Shown here piece by piece: positions 47,950 to 58,628 of a stretch of 64,000 nt of DNA. A model generated the notes under the pieces. The model had not been told where the DNA came from. It worked only from the letters and a program-made list of their open reading frames with translations, and made no database searches. This DNA is from Karalla daura (taxonomy: Eukaryota > Chordata > Actinopteri > Chaetodontiformes > Leiognathidae), in assembly GCA_029224185.1 (NCBI GenBank), contig CM055196.1, positions 20,796,509 through 20,860,508 of the forward strand, read 5' to 3'. How positions within the stretch are numbered: position 1 is the first letter of the stretch; the number at the start of each line of letters is the position of its first letter. The position numbers and the translations under genes were made by a program.

Positions 47950-50110
47950 AAAAATTGCATAAAAAGGATTTTTTTTTCGTTTGATTTCACTCATTGCATT
48001 TTTTTCCAAAAGCAAATTTGCAAATTTTCCACAAATTGTGCCACGGAAATGTCTCTTCCAATGGTTATGTCACTAGTCAAAAACAAGGAAAAGATGAAAA
48101 AATGAATGGATGAATAGATGAATAAATGTGAGCTAAAGAAGTGTGATCGGTGCTTTTCAATTTTCACTAACTACTATATAGAAATGTAATGGGTCAAATC
48201 TTTCTCAAAAACACAGGTTTGATATCTGCAATCCAATTAGTAATTCCAGGCATGCATGCTGGGATTCTGAATTCACAGCTGCAGTCCCTTCTCAAGCCGT
48301 ACTCTCCCTGTCCTCTTTTGCTGAAGTCTGCTATTCACTGCTTCAGGTCTTATTGTGTCTAAAAAATCCAGCATCATCATAATACCTCTTTATGGCTGCA
48401 AACAAAGCAGCCGTGTCTGGCCGCCCCGTCTTGTTTATATATCAGAAACCAGTCTGGTTGAATGGCCGAGGAAGCCTTTCTGGAAGTCAAGTCCCCCCAC
48501 AAAGGCAGAGGCTGCCCTTCTTTGATACGTCAATCAAGCTGACAGACAGAGCTTATCTACCCCCCCCCACCACCACCTCCATCTACCCCCCCGTCCCTCT
48601 GTCAGCTGTGATCCATAGGGTGGGTCTTTCGGGAGTTCATCAGTTGCACATCACAGATAAGACCATTGAGATGGGGACGGAAATCTCAGGGGGAGCTTCC
48701 TCTACAGTGCTCAGATCTGAGGACCTCTGTGTACACCTTGTCTGAGAAGTGATCATATTTTATTTATTATTTATTTCCACTCGGGTGTTTTCAAGTTCAG
48801 TCAAAGTGCAGAAGCAAAGTAAACATTCATAGACCATGACTGGGCATTTTTCAGCACAGTGATTGGTTGTTTGAAGGAACATCCAACCATCAAACAAAAC
48901 ATTATAAACAAAAAATAACATTAAGTACATTGTATCATTCACATCTTGGAATTTTGATTGATCTGATCAACTAAACAAAGAAACCTTTTTAAAATGGGAC
49001 ATCTTGTGTGTGGTCAATCTATCTAGACTATCTAGACAAGTCTTTCATCTAGTGGATAAAACAATACAGCTGATATAAAGTAGTTTAAACTAGCCATACC
49101 TCACATCCTGCTTTATCCACGTGTCAGCATCTTATTATCTTTCCATCCAATTTATTCCAACTGTTTGTACATCTGAGTTCGAGCCAGTCAGGAGTTGGAC
49201 GTCTTACAGAATCACATTCACATTCGCCATTAATCTCGAGACTCTAAAACACCACTCCATTGCACTTTATCTCATTTATGCTTATGAAATAAGCTCAAGT
49301 GCTTTTGGCAGCATTTTTGTTAGTCATGCACTAAATCTCAAGTTGTTTCACACCAAAATCTCTCGTCATTTCACACCATCTGCTGCTCTAGAATTTGCCT
49401 CTTTTTTTTCTCCCCCTTTTCTCTTCCTTGGACCACTTCTCAATCCATTTGTGAATTAAATGTCTCTGGGTATAAATTTGACTCTTTTGCCTCTGGTGCC
49501 ATGTGGTGAATGTGGTCTCAAGTTGAAGTGCTCATATAAATCATTTCCTAAGCATCAGCGAGGGAATACGAACAGTAAGTCTGCCTCGGGACTCGGTGTC
49601 ACCATAAAATCATTATTAAAATGGAGGGAAGCGTTTAATGTGCCATTGCATTGTAAGTTATTGTTTGGAAGACAAAGAGGCATGATGCCTTTTTTCAACA
49701 TACTGTAATGGTGCCATAATCGGCATGGAGAGGGGCCAAGTGGAAAGGGAGACACCAGCGGCACTGGTGATGGAGCGGTTGCACTCGTGATCCTGAGTCA
49801 GCGGAAAGCGTTGTGTATGGCTGACCTTTTTTAATGAGGATGGGTCAAGGTGAGGACCTGTGTGTGTCCCAAGACTCGGTGGAACATCTGGATCATCGGA
49901 CGTGGTGCGGCCTCCTTCATGGTGATGTCTGGCCGAATTCCAGACCGAGCCCTTGAGGACTCACTGACTTAGATGCGCGTTCATGTGAAGTCAGTGTGTG
50001 TGTGTGTATGTGAGTGTGGGAGTCAGTGAACGAGCCCTTCATGGTCCCTTACAGCAAGTCAGCAATGATGCAGACTTGCTGTGAGGAAATTACCCACAGT
50101 TCATAGCACT
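47950..50110. other. anonymous noncoding DNA
   Basis: No gene supported. 48555-48595 is C-rich. 49490-49730 is repeat-free and regulatory-looking. The left flank of the fold-back element ends at 50110. Confidence 0.45.
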
Positions 50111-50133
50111 GTGCAACCCGTTCTCATCCCAAC

Positions 50134-50160
50134 GCGTCAAATACCGACTATTTGTCACGC
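50134..50160. repeat. subterminal hairpin of the left arm
   Basis: GCGTCAAATA pairs with TATTTGTCACGC across CCGAC, with a 2-nt bulge. The mirror copy lies at 53797-53823. Such subterminal hairpins can serve transposase recognition, but no function is shown here. Confidence 0.7.
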
Positions 50161-50289
50161 CCCTAAGCGTTGCATATGGACGCCAAGGGTACCCTTCCGC
50201 GTCTGTTTATTGACGCTCCGGGTTTTCCATTCACTCTCATGCAAACCCCAGCTCGGCAGGACGGGACGCTGAGAGCAGAGGCTCCAGCC

Positions 50290-50555
50290 AAAGCCCCTAA
50301 ACGTCAAATAGAACCGCGGAGGGTAGAAATCCGCGTCCGGATTTGACGCTGCGAGTTCTGCATTGACTCTCATGCAGACCCCGGCTCGGCAGGACGGGAC
50401 GCTGAGAGCAGAGGCTCCAGCCAAAGCCCCTAAACGTCAAATAGAACCGCGGAGGGTAGAAATCCGCGTCCGGATTTGACGCTGCGAGTTCTGCATTGAC
50501 TCTCATGCAGACCCCGGCTCGGCAGGACGGGACGCTGAGAGCAGAGGCTCCAGCC
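50290..50555 (-). repeat. 133-bp tandem array, left arm (2 units)
   Basis: Two identical units run 50290-50422 and 50423-50555 in the orientation opposite to the right arm. Each unit has about 12 CpG and includes GCGTCCCGTCCTGCCGAGCC, CGCAGCGTCAAATCC and CTATTTGACGTTTAGG in the right-arm sense. Confidence 0.95.
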
Positions 50556-51244
50556 GTCCATTCACTCCCATAATAACCCGGTCACGCGAAGCATGACGCC
50601 GCTTACTACTGTCTCATTGAAGAACCGAGTATCCTCTGCCCGGAAGTGTTTTTCTCACTATTTTCTCACTATTTGTACACTTGGTCCCGAGAATATATCC
50701 ACTGACACGTTAAACAAGGCCAAAATGTGAGATACCTGGCTAAATAACTACGTAAATAATGTGAATTTATACTAAAACAACAATGATAACAGTGGATAAA
50801 TTGGATTTCAACAGACTGTTTACATTTACTTTGGACCCGCCCCCCTCACGTGTGCGGCGTGTTACCATGGAAACGAAAGGGTTGTTTCGCTTCGCATTTG
50901 TGCCGACATAATTCGCTTCCTTATAGTCTCCTTTTATTCCTTCAGTGAGTGGATATGATCTTTTGTTTGTTAGTTCTTACAAATAAACAAAAAAGCACAG
51001 GAAGTGGTTTTCAAACGTTGCTGAAGCAATTTTGACTTTGAATGCACCCTCTTCAGTCTGCGACACAAAGTGAGTGTTTACTATTTGCAGACTGAGGCAG
51101 GAATCGAAACTAAACTAATGAAGCGTCCGAGGTGTAGGGTTTCTTGAACTGCTCTTATGACTGCCAAAAACTCAGGAACCGAGACTATTGGAGAGGTAAC
51201 CCCACAACTGTTTATTATGGTTTACTACGTTTTCACTCTGACAC

Positions 51245-51310
51245 AACTCCAACTCCCAGCAGCCACCACGCCGCACTTTTTCATGACGTCATAGCCGCGC
51301 CGCACATGAT
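51245..51310 (+). promoter_or_regulatory. promoter-like motif cluster (ZNF143-like box, CRE, CpG)
   Basis: AACTCCAACTCCCAGCAGCC resembles the ZNF143/Staf consensus (ACTACAATTCCCAGCATGC). TGACGTCA at 51284-51291 is a full CREB/ATF palindrome. CpG-rich sequence (CATAGCCGCGCCGCAC) follows. The motifs are visible, but promoter function is inference. Confidence 0.35.
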
Positions 51311-52182
51311 AAGCTGGCTATGCAGTGTCTACTAGTTCTACACCAGTTCTAATAAATGTAAATGTTTATGATTCATAATGTACTGTGTCACATTAAATAA
51401 ATATATATGTTGTAGTTATATATATTTCTTAGAAAGAGGTTTTCTGAACCCCCTGAAGCCTTAACCAAAAATGAACTACATTGCAATACACACTCATGTG
51501 CTCCGCCATTTTGTTTGTAGTCCTAATGTGTCTGAGTCAAAAGGGAGGAGGGGAGAGAAAAATACCTTCCCCTTGGAATTTCCTCCTGGTTTTTGTTTAT
51601 GTTACTTGTCAGAAGGTCTTGTATTAGGATCTGCTGCCTCCAAGTTAATAGCACCTTCCTAGAGCAACTTTGCGTCCCCAAGGGCCCCCAAGGGTCTATG
51701 GAGGCAGGGCTCGGAGGATCTGTTCCAGGTCCGCTATGGGGTCTGCAGACTGAGTTTCAGGCCATTTGGTGTATTTTTGAGACCGTGGCAAGTCCTCAAA
51801 GGTGGGAAATGGCGAACGTTCAAAGCCCCGCCCTTTGAAAAGTATGGCTCCAATCAGGACCAAACCAACACATATCATCTTGTCCAGGGGCCCCCTACAA
51901 CATACTAAAATGTCAGATTCACAGCACCTTTAGAAAGAGATCTCCTCCAGATTGGCCTTCAGAATCTGATGGTCTAGTTTGCTATAGCTTTTAGACCCTC
52001 TCATTGTTCAATCAGGGACTCCACCTCAACACTTTGAGCTAAATGGCTGAAATTTTACTATGTTCAATAGTAGGTCAAGAGCATCCATCGTGCTGAGTTT
52101 CAGGCTCCTACTACCTCAGAAAGTGTCTGAGAGGGCCATACACAATTGAAGGACATGCCAAGGGTGACATGACAGCACCCCT

Positions 52183-52196
52183 CCAGCAGATGGCGC
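52183..52196 (+). promoter_or_regulatory. CTCF-like core motif
   Basis: CCAGCAGATGGCGC fits the CTCF core CCASYAGRKGGCRS at every position. It lies inside the fold-back element's centre, so the element could carry CTCF sites to new places if related copies exist. Confidence 0.5.
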
Positions 52197-52810
52197 TCCA
52201 TGTGACTGCCCATAACACTTATGGCAAGAACCAGCCCTCCATAGATTTTTTGAGCAATGAGGATGACATTTTAGAATGTTTATGGGGAGGTCAGAAGCAA
52301 CACCGTTCAAGCAGGCCCCAAAATCTATAATAAGCTTCCAAGGTTCCTGACCACAATTTCTTCTTCTCATCAATCTTTCAATCTTCTCATCAGAGCTCAG
52401 AGATTCTCATATACCAAGTCAATATTCAAAGAAATATGTATAAACATGACATATTTCTGTCTCTCTCTGTCTGTCTCTCTCTGTGAGACAGAGAACGACC
52501 AAATAATAATAATAATCATAATCAATAATTTAATCCAGTCACTGCTGACAATGTGGATTGCACACAATTCTCTCACTTTCACTTTCACTTTTCTCATTTC
52601 ACTTTCAGTAGCTGCAATTAATTCGGTGACTTTTGTAGGTCTCATGGCATAGACTTTAGATGATAAAAAATCAAATAAAAATAATGTTTAGAAATTCCAT
52701 TACAGTTTGAAAATTAAATGCATTTTAATTGACGTTTACTTTACAATAATTTAAAGTCTGTATACATTTTTTTGGGGAAACCCTGACGAGACTACCTGAA
52801 GCAACGCCGT

Positions 52811-53846
52811 CCTTTCGTTTCCATGGTAACACGCCGCACACGTGAGGGGGGCGGGTCCAAAGTAAATGTAAACAGTCTGTTGAAATCCAATTTATCCACT
52901 GTTATCATTGTTGTTTTAGTATAAATTCACATTATTTACGTAGTTATTTAGCCAGGTATCTCACATTTTGGCCTTGTTTAACGTGTCAGTGGATATATTC
53001 TCGGGACAAAGTGTACAAATAGTGAGAAAATAGTGAGAAAAACACTTCCGGGCAGAGGATACTCGGTTCTTCAATGAGACAGTAGTAAGCGGCGTCATGC
53101 TTCGCGTGACCGGGTTATTATGGGAGTGAATGGACGGCTGGAGCCTCTGCTCTCAGCGTCCCGTCCTGCCGAGCCGGGGTCTGCATGAGAGTCAATGCAG
53201 AACTCGCAGCGTCAAATCCGGACGCGGATTTCTACCCTCCGCGGTTCTATTTGACGTTTAGGGGCTTTGGCTGGAGCCTCTGCTCTCAGCGTCCCGTCCT
53301 GCCGAGCCGGGGTCTGCATGAGAGTCAATGCAGAACTCGCAGCGTCAAATCCGGACGCGGATTTCTACCCTCCGCGGTTCTATTTGACGTTTAGGGGCTT
53401 TGGCTGGAGCCTCTGCTCTCAGCGTCCCGTCCTGCCGAGCCGGGGTCTGCATGAGAGTCAATGCAGAACTCGCAGCGTCAAATCCGGACGCGGATTTCTA
53501 CCCTCCGCGGTTCTATTTGACGTTTAGGGGCTTTGGCTGGAGCCTCTGCTCTCAGCGTCCCGTCCTGCCGAGCCGGGGTCTGCATGAGAGTCAATGCAGA
53601 ACTCGCAGCGTCAAATCCGGACGCGGATTTCTACCCTCCGCGTTTCTATTTGACGTTTAGGGGCTTTGGCTGGAGCCTCTGCTCTCAGCGTCCCGTCCTG
53701 CCGAGCTGGGGTTTGTATGAGAGTGAATGGAAAACCCGGAGCGTCAATAAACAGACGCGGAAGGGTACCCTTGGCGTCCATATGCAACGCTTAGGGGCGT
53801 GACAAATAGTCGGTATTTGACGCGTTGGGATGAGAACGGGTTGCAC
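52811..53846 (-). repeat. right arm of the fold-back element
   Basis: It mirrors the left arm, from the inner end (GTTTCCATGGTAAC at 52817) to the terminus, but has four full 133-bp units instead of two. The inner-end box and its left mirror (50861-50874) resemble an RFX X-box palindrome with one mismatch, next to a CACGTG E-box and a GGGGCGGG GC-box. Confidence 0.92.
53136..53667 (+). repeat. 133-bp tandem array, right arm (4 units)
   Basis: Units start at 53136, 53269, 53402 and 53535. The first three look identical and the fourth has one G-to-T change (CCGCGTTTC). A fifth, diverged partial unit begins at 53668 and merges into the outer arm. Because 133 is not a multiple of three, the frames through the array are not conserved coding sequence. 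Confidence 0.95.
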
Positions 53847-56800
53847 TGTGAGGTCACACACAGGGGATGCCAATCACAATACTGGAATAATTTGAAAAAA
53901 AAACTCTACATGGCCGTCGTGGCATTTTCCCATATTTCCCTATGACCGGTTTATCATTGAAAAGAATAATTATTTTGAATATTATTATTTTGGATCAGGA
54001 CTGACTGGTCAGGCAATCTGTTACTTACACACTTTGGTAGATCATAAACAAGAAGTCAGCGTAAAGAACATGTTGTTGTCAAGGTAACGTGAGAGACGGA
54101 CAAGTGCTGTTCCATTCATGCCATTTGGAGCCCTCAAAAACTTCCACACTCACTCACTTATAGCTGACGTCACTTAAGGGTTCGGGGGCTTGAGTCTTTA
54201 GGCGGCAGATTGGAACTGGGCCTCTTTCCTGTTCAGTAGTAGATGGGAACAGCTGCTGTGACGCTGCGGATGAATCACAAGACCAAGTGACGCACGATCA
54301 AGGTGAAATGCATCTGTTTTGATGTTGCGTGTTGTTTTGTTTGCTTTCTAAATTACACCCCTGTCTCTAAACAAAACCCGGATTGAACCAAATCTAATAT
54401 GCCGTGTTCGATTTGTCTTGCCATCACGCATGAATCACTGTTTCGATGTTTTGCAGGTCGTGGATGTGATGCTCTCATATAATCATGAAATGAACACCAT
54501 AAAATCATATTAAGGTTAAGATTCAACTCACTCCCACCGGGGCTGTTGTGCATTGGCCCTACAATGGAGTTACAGGATATCAAATTTCCCAACTGCTTAA
54601 CAAATGCGTGATAATGGCAGAGTGAAGATTTACGCAAGGTTGTAGTTAATAAATAGATTTTTCTGCATTTTGTCCATAATTTAACTAAATTAATTTTATG
54701 GTATGTGTGGAACATTGTACATAATCCTGACCATGTACCATTGTACTTAAGCTCCTTGTGTAAAAACTGACTGAATTTGTTTTCCATGAACTCTCGGCAT
54801 CTTTACAGTATATTTCAAGGATGGGAAGTTTCTAGTTTTCCATTATTCTCGCTGGTATGTCAAAATATTGATGGCTTATTTGCAGATCCACAGGTGGACA
54901 GACAAAACTTCCATTTCCTGCTTTTCAAATGCACGTTCATGTTCTTCTCAGCTGTGAATTTCCCTAAGACTGGCACCTCCTACTTTAATCCCTAGTTCAT
55001 TCCCTAGTTCGGCCTCCTGTATGCGACGTGTTTATCTGCTGCATGTGCTCTTTCAAAGTTGAAATGATCTGTTTTAACTTTGCAGTAATGTCACAGGATG
55101 CAGTGGCCTTTAAATGTGCTCAGGTAGGGAAAACAGTTGGGGGAACTCGCTCCAGTGAAGAAACTTTTTTCTTAATATAACAATTGCGTCTCTACTGTAA
55201 TGGTATAGAGGTAGCCACCCAAAACTGCAATTACAGTAAGTGATGGCAATATTTCTGGATTTCATTGTGAGGCAGACACTCATTTGGAAAATTACTAAGG
55301 AGAAACTTAGAGGGCTGAGACTATTACCTTGTGGTGTGTCTGGGCCCTACAGTTATGAGCTTGTCTCACTCAGTCACTATGCTTTGTGATGACTTTGAAT
55401 AAAAATGATTATTTTACAAATTTGTCATACGTGGAGACTGAGAGTGACTCATTCAATTCGAGCCAAGTCGAGCACATCTGTGCTAAGGCACAAGGCCGTT
55501 GGGAGACTGTACATGCAGCTGTTTTATTGGCCGTGAACATTTGGAATTAGATTGTGAAGGATTTCTATTTCTGTTGCCACTAAATAAAATAAAATATGAG
55601 CAAAAAAAAACACTGCTTATTGTGTTTGCTGTCTGCACACTGCCTATGTGTAATGCAGCATCCATTAGACTGTCATTGGGCACAACTGGAACTTTGTTAT
55701 AATTGTTGGAGTTACACAATGCTGCAAGATTTTGCGTCCAATACTTTTCCTTTTCTCCAAGATTGAACAGAAAATAGTACCTCGAGTTAATTCAGTGTAA
55801 TGGCTCCTGACCCGTGAAATGTCTGTGCTAATGTGCTATGTGACAAAATTAACAAAGCTGAACTTTTTTTCTGTGCCAGGAGATGCAACGGATGCCGCGC
55901 TCACGCACACACACCTCGGACGGGATGATTCATGGAATCATTTAGGCATCATTTTCAAGGAAACACAGCCTCTTAATGACATTATAATTATACATTAAAG
56001 ATTAATTTGCTTGTACGAAGCAAAACGATTTGATGGATTGCTTGGAAATTGGCAGGGAGTGGGGCAAATGGTGGATCATGACAGAGTTCAGGTGTCTCAT
56101 TGTGCTCTGAAATGACCAACAGACCGCTCAGAGAAAACCGAGAAAAACACACTGCAAATTTAAAGCAAATAACACCACAATTAAGATCAGATTTGGGGAC
56201 ATTTTTAGCTAATTCCCTCCACAAATGAGTAATTGATTAATTGCTCATCTGTTAATTAAAAGTGGACCTGCAGAGCTCCCCGGACACCTTTTCTCATCTG
56301 CCCCAGTTAAACTGCTGCCCTCCAATTAGAGGTGGAAGGAAAGTGACGGCCGGCCTATGCAGCGTCTCTCTCCCCTCGATGACAGACTTTTCGACCTGAC
56401 AGTCGCCCCCAAACTTTGCCAGGTTCCCCCTAATTACCTTGATTGTGTTGTGCTTCTAAATTAAGTCATTAAAATGAATTCAGACTCCTTCGAGGGGTGG
56501 GGGGCAGGATTCTTGAACCGTGAAAACAAGGGCTCACATCACGGCACATAATTACTTTTGCATGTCAAAAGGTTTTTTTTTTTTCGTGGGAGGTTGACTG
56601 TGATTATTGAGATTGTGTTTTCGCTCTAGGGCTACATGAGTAGCCAAAGTAGTAATATAGTAGATATTATGTTTAAGTAAAAAAAAAAAAGTCAAACAAT
56701 TTCTATGCTATTTCTGCCAGATTTCTGCACGTATCAGATTTTTTTATTTGTCATATTGCAAGGCAAGTAAACCATGCACCAGACAGTTGACAGTCACTCT

Positions 56801-57055
56801 GCATCGTCAGCACTTCATGAGCCCTTGAGAGAGGAAGATAAAAGTCTTAGTGACTGACATCAGGTCAAAGGTCATTGTAATGCCTTCATTCATCTGCTCA
56901 CATGTGATGTTATTGTATCCACCAGTCTTATATCATAGTGATTCATTTGGCTAAATCTACGTCCTACATGCACAGTGACACATGACAACAACATACCTTG
57001 TTTCCATTTGATGACTGATCTGAAAAAACTTAAGACTGCTCGACATATAACTATG

Positions 57056-57077
57056 TTTGAGAACGCATGTTCTCAAA
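57056..57077. repeat. 22-bp inverted repeat
   Basis: TTTGAGAAC and GTTCTCAAA flank GCAT. It lies just before a TA-rich tract (57088-57172) that also contains short palindromes. Confidence 0.85.
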
Positions 57078-57087
57078 TGTACTGTAT

Positions 57088-57172
57088 ATTGCTAGCATAT
57101 ATATATAAGCATGTATACTAGCATATATATATATAATATAGTATATATGTACTATATGTATATAATATAATA
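57088..57172. repeat. TA-rich simple sequence
   Basis: Repeated ATATATAT, GTATACTAG and TATATAATATAG-type units make an AT tract of about 85 bp able to form cruciforms. Confidence 0.85.
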
Positions 57173-58530
57173 GCAGTCTGTAGCCTTCATATTTACAAAA
57201 ATGCCACAACTAACATTATTGACTCTGCGCCTCCACACAACAAAAACAGGAAATTGACAGCACTTGTCAGACACCTGAGGCCCACTTTCCCTCAAAAGCC
57301 ATTGCAGTGCTGGTTCAGGGCAAGTGATCCAATTGGAGACTGACTAGGAACTGTCTCTCAGCCCTGAAAATACAGGTCCACAATAGAGCCACGTCTTTGA
57401 GACACTGACCTTTCTGGGTGTCACACCTCAATCTGTATTCATACTGTAATGTGTTTCCCTGAAAAAAAGAGACATTTTTAAACTGCATATTAATGCTTGA
57501 AATGCCCATGTGGAATGATTTAACTTGGATAATCTTAAATATTGCACAAGCTCACCAACACAGCAGCAATGCTGATTACATGTATATAGACAGATTTTTT
57601 TGGTGTGAGAGTACAGAACCAAAAAGTCCAGATCGAGGGAAATTAAGTGGTGGCCTGATGCATATATATCTGATGTCAAAGGGAAACCTCATAGCAAAGC
57701 AAAGTATGTGTAAGCGAAACCACACACTGCTAAGCATCGTCTTCATGAAAGGGAATCATTCATATTAGACTCATTAAATAATAAGAAGTCAAAAAGACTA
57801 TCGCCGGTAAACGCTGCAGTTACCAGAGAGTTTTGATCCTATACTTTGCTTTGAATTCTCATAAAATGCTGATTATTTTCTAATATATCATGAAAGCTTG
57901 AGTCAAGGGTTATTTCAATCATTCATGTCTGTTTGTCAGAGTGGAGCATTGAGTTAACTTGATGAGAGACCGATTGAGATCATTTAGCATGTTTTTTAGC
58001 TAAAAAAGAAAATACAGCATGAGTATGTTACTCAGAGAAAGTAAAAAGTGATTTTACACTGTTATATATAAACAAATAACAAAACAAAATGGGAAACAAA
58101 AAGGCTGCTACACGCTTGCTTCCTCTGCTCTGACCCATGCTTAATGGTGGCTAATATCTGCTAATGATGTCGCTTCTTGTGCTACTGCTACGTGACTTTT
58201 TAGCGTTTTCCACAGCAACAAAATTATAATCTGCAGCTGAAGAGGACAAAATAACATGGAAGCTTGTGTATGAACTTCAACATCAACATTAATGTTAAAT
58301 CCTTTTGATGTTCCTGGCCTGTAGCGTTACCTGTATAGTGTTACTCCAGTTTTACACTGTCCTGTACTTGTAGTTGTAGTTGTAGCTGACTCTGTCCTCT
58401 GTAGTTTTACCTCTTTTGTTAACATTTGTGATGAGAGAAGAAAATGGATATGATCGGCTAGTTTTGATTTTGCCTTCAGCAATGTTTCACACTTCAGCAC
58501 TGAACAAAACATGTTATGACATCCACCCTA

Positions 58531-58628
58531 CACTGAAAACAGATTGTTGGCTTTAATTAAGTTTATCTTGTTAACAGGTTCAACGAAAGTGTATTATTTT
58601 AGTAAAGAAAAAATGTTAAGGTCATCTA
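58531..58628 (+). mobile_element. palindromic MITE, copy G (left half)
   Basis: It begins CACTGAAAACAG after TA, continues TTTAATTAAGTTTATCTTG, TTAACAGGTTCAACG, GTGTATTATTTTAGTAAAG, AATGTTAAGGTCATCTA and stops at the palindrome centre. The right arm is missing. Confidence 0.75.

Larger units (their letters stand above)
50111..50880 (+). repeat. left arm of the fold-back element
   Basis: From outside in it holds the terminus, a subterminal hairpin (50134-50160), a diverged partial repeat unit, two full 133-bp units (50290-50555), and about 325 bp of non-repeated arm sequence ending TGTTACCATGGAAACGAAAG at 50880. CpG and TTGACG/GCGTCAA motifs are dense in the outer half, while the inner half is AT-rich. 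Confidence 0.92.
50881..52810. other. unique centre of the fold-back element
   Basis: This 1,930-bp spacer is not part of the inverted arms. It has a promoter-like cluster near 51245-51310 and a CTCF-core match at 52183-52196. An ATG at 51157 opens 45 codons with no recognisable domain and a GAG/GTAACC donor-like site inside. 51660-52380 repeats the phrase GAGTTTCAGG twice and looks like decayed repeat sequence. No transposase motif is seen. Confidence 0.6.
50111..53846. mobile_element. 3.7-kb fold-back (long inverted repeat) element with internal tandem arrays
   Basis: The element begins GTGCAACCCGTTCTCATCCC and ends with its reverse complement. Arms of 770 bp (50111-50880) and 1,036 bp (52811-53846) flank a unique 1,930-bp centre. 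By eye the arms match almost perfectly, with a few single-base differences (for example a G/T near 50683, G/A near 50243 and one in the fourth right unit). The 266-bp length difference equals two 133-bp units. No transposase or other long frame exists, so if mobile it is nonautonomous. The long, repeat-bearing arms recall Foldback-type elements. Flanking bases (ATAGCACT and TGTGAGGT) show no obvious target duplication, so the superfamily is undetermined. Confidence 0.85.
53850..58525. other. single-copy noncoding DNA with regulatory-looking segments
   Basis: No gene supported. A full CRE palindrome (TGACGTCA) occurs at 54165-54172. About 55960-56250 and 56260-56500 have the repeat-free texture of conserved noncoding elements, with CCCCCTAATTACCTTGATTG near 56425 and TTAAGTCATTAAAATGAATT near 56461. 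57088-57172 is a (TA)-rich tract. Confidence 0.4.

Noticed and set aside
50290..53667. CRISPR-like array
   Set aside because: Units are directly tandem without spacers, 133 bp long, inside a vertebrate-type fold-back element.
53185..53802. Overlapping repetitive frames (MAGASALSVPSC..., MRVNAELAASN...) in the tandem array
   Set aside because: The unit is 133 bp, not a multiple of three, so the frames simply cycle through the repeat. The mirror frames occur in the left arm. No protein family is recognisable.
54353..54787. 144-codon minus-strand frame
   Set aside because: No recognisable domain, AT-rich ordinary sequence, no promoter or splice context. A chance frame is expected at this length.
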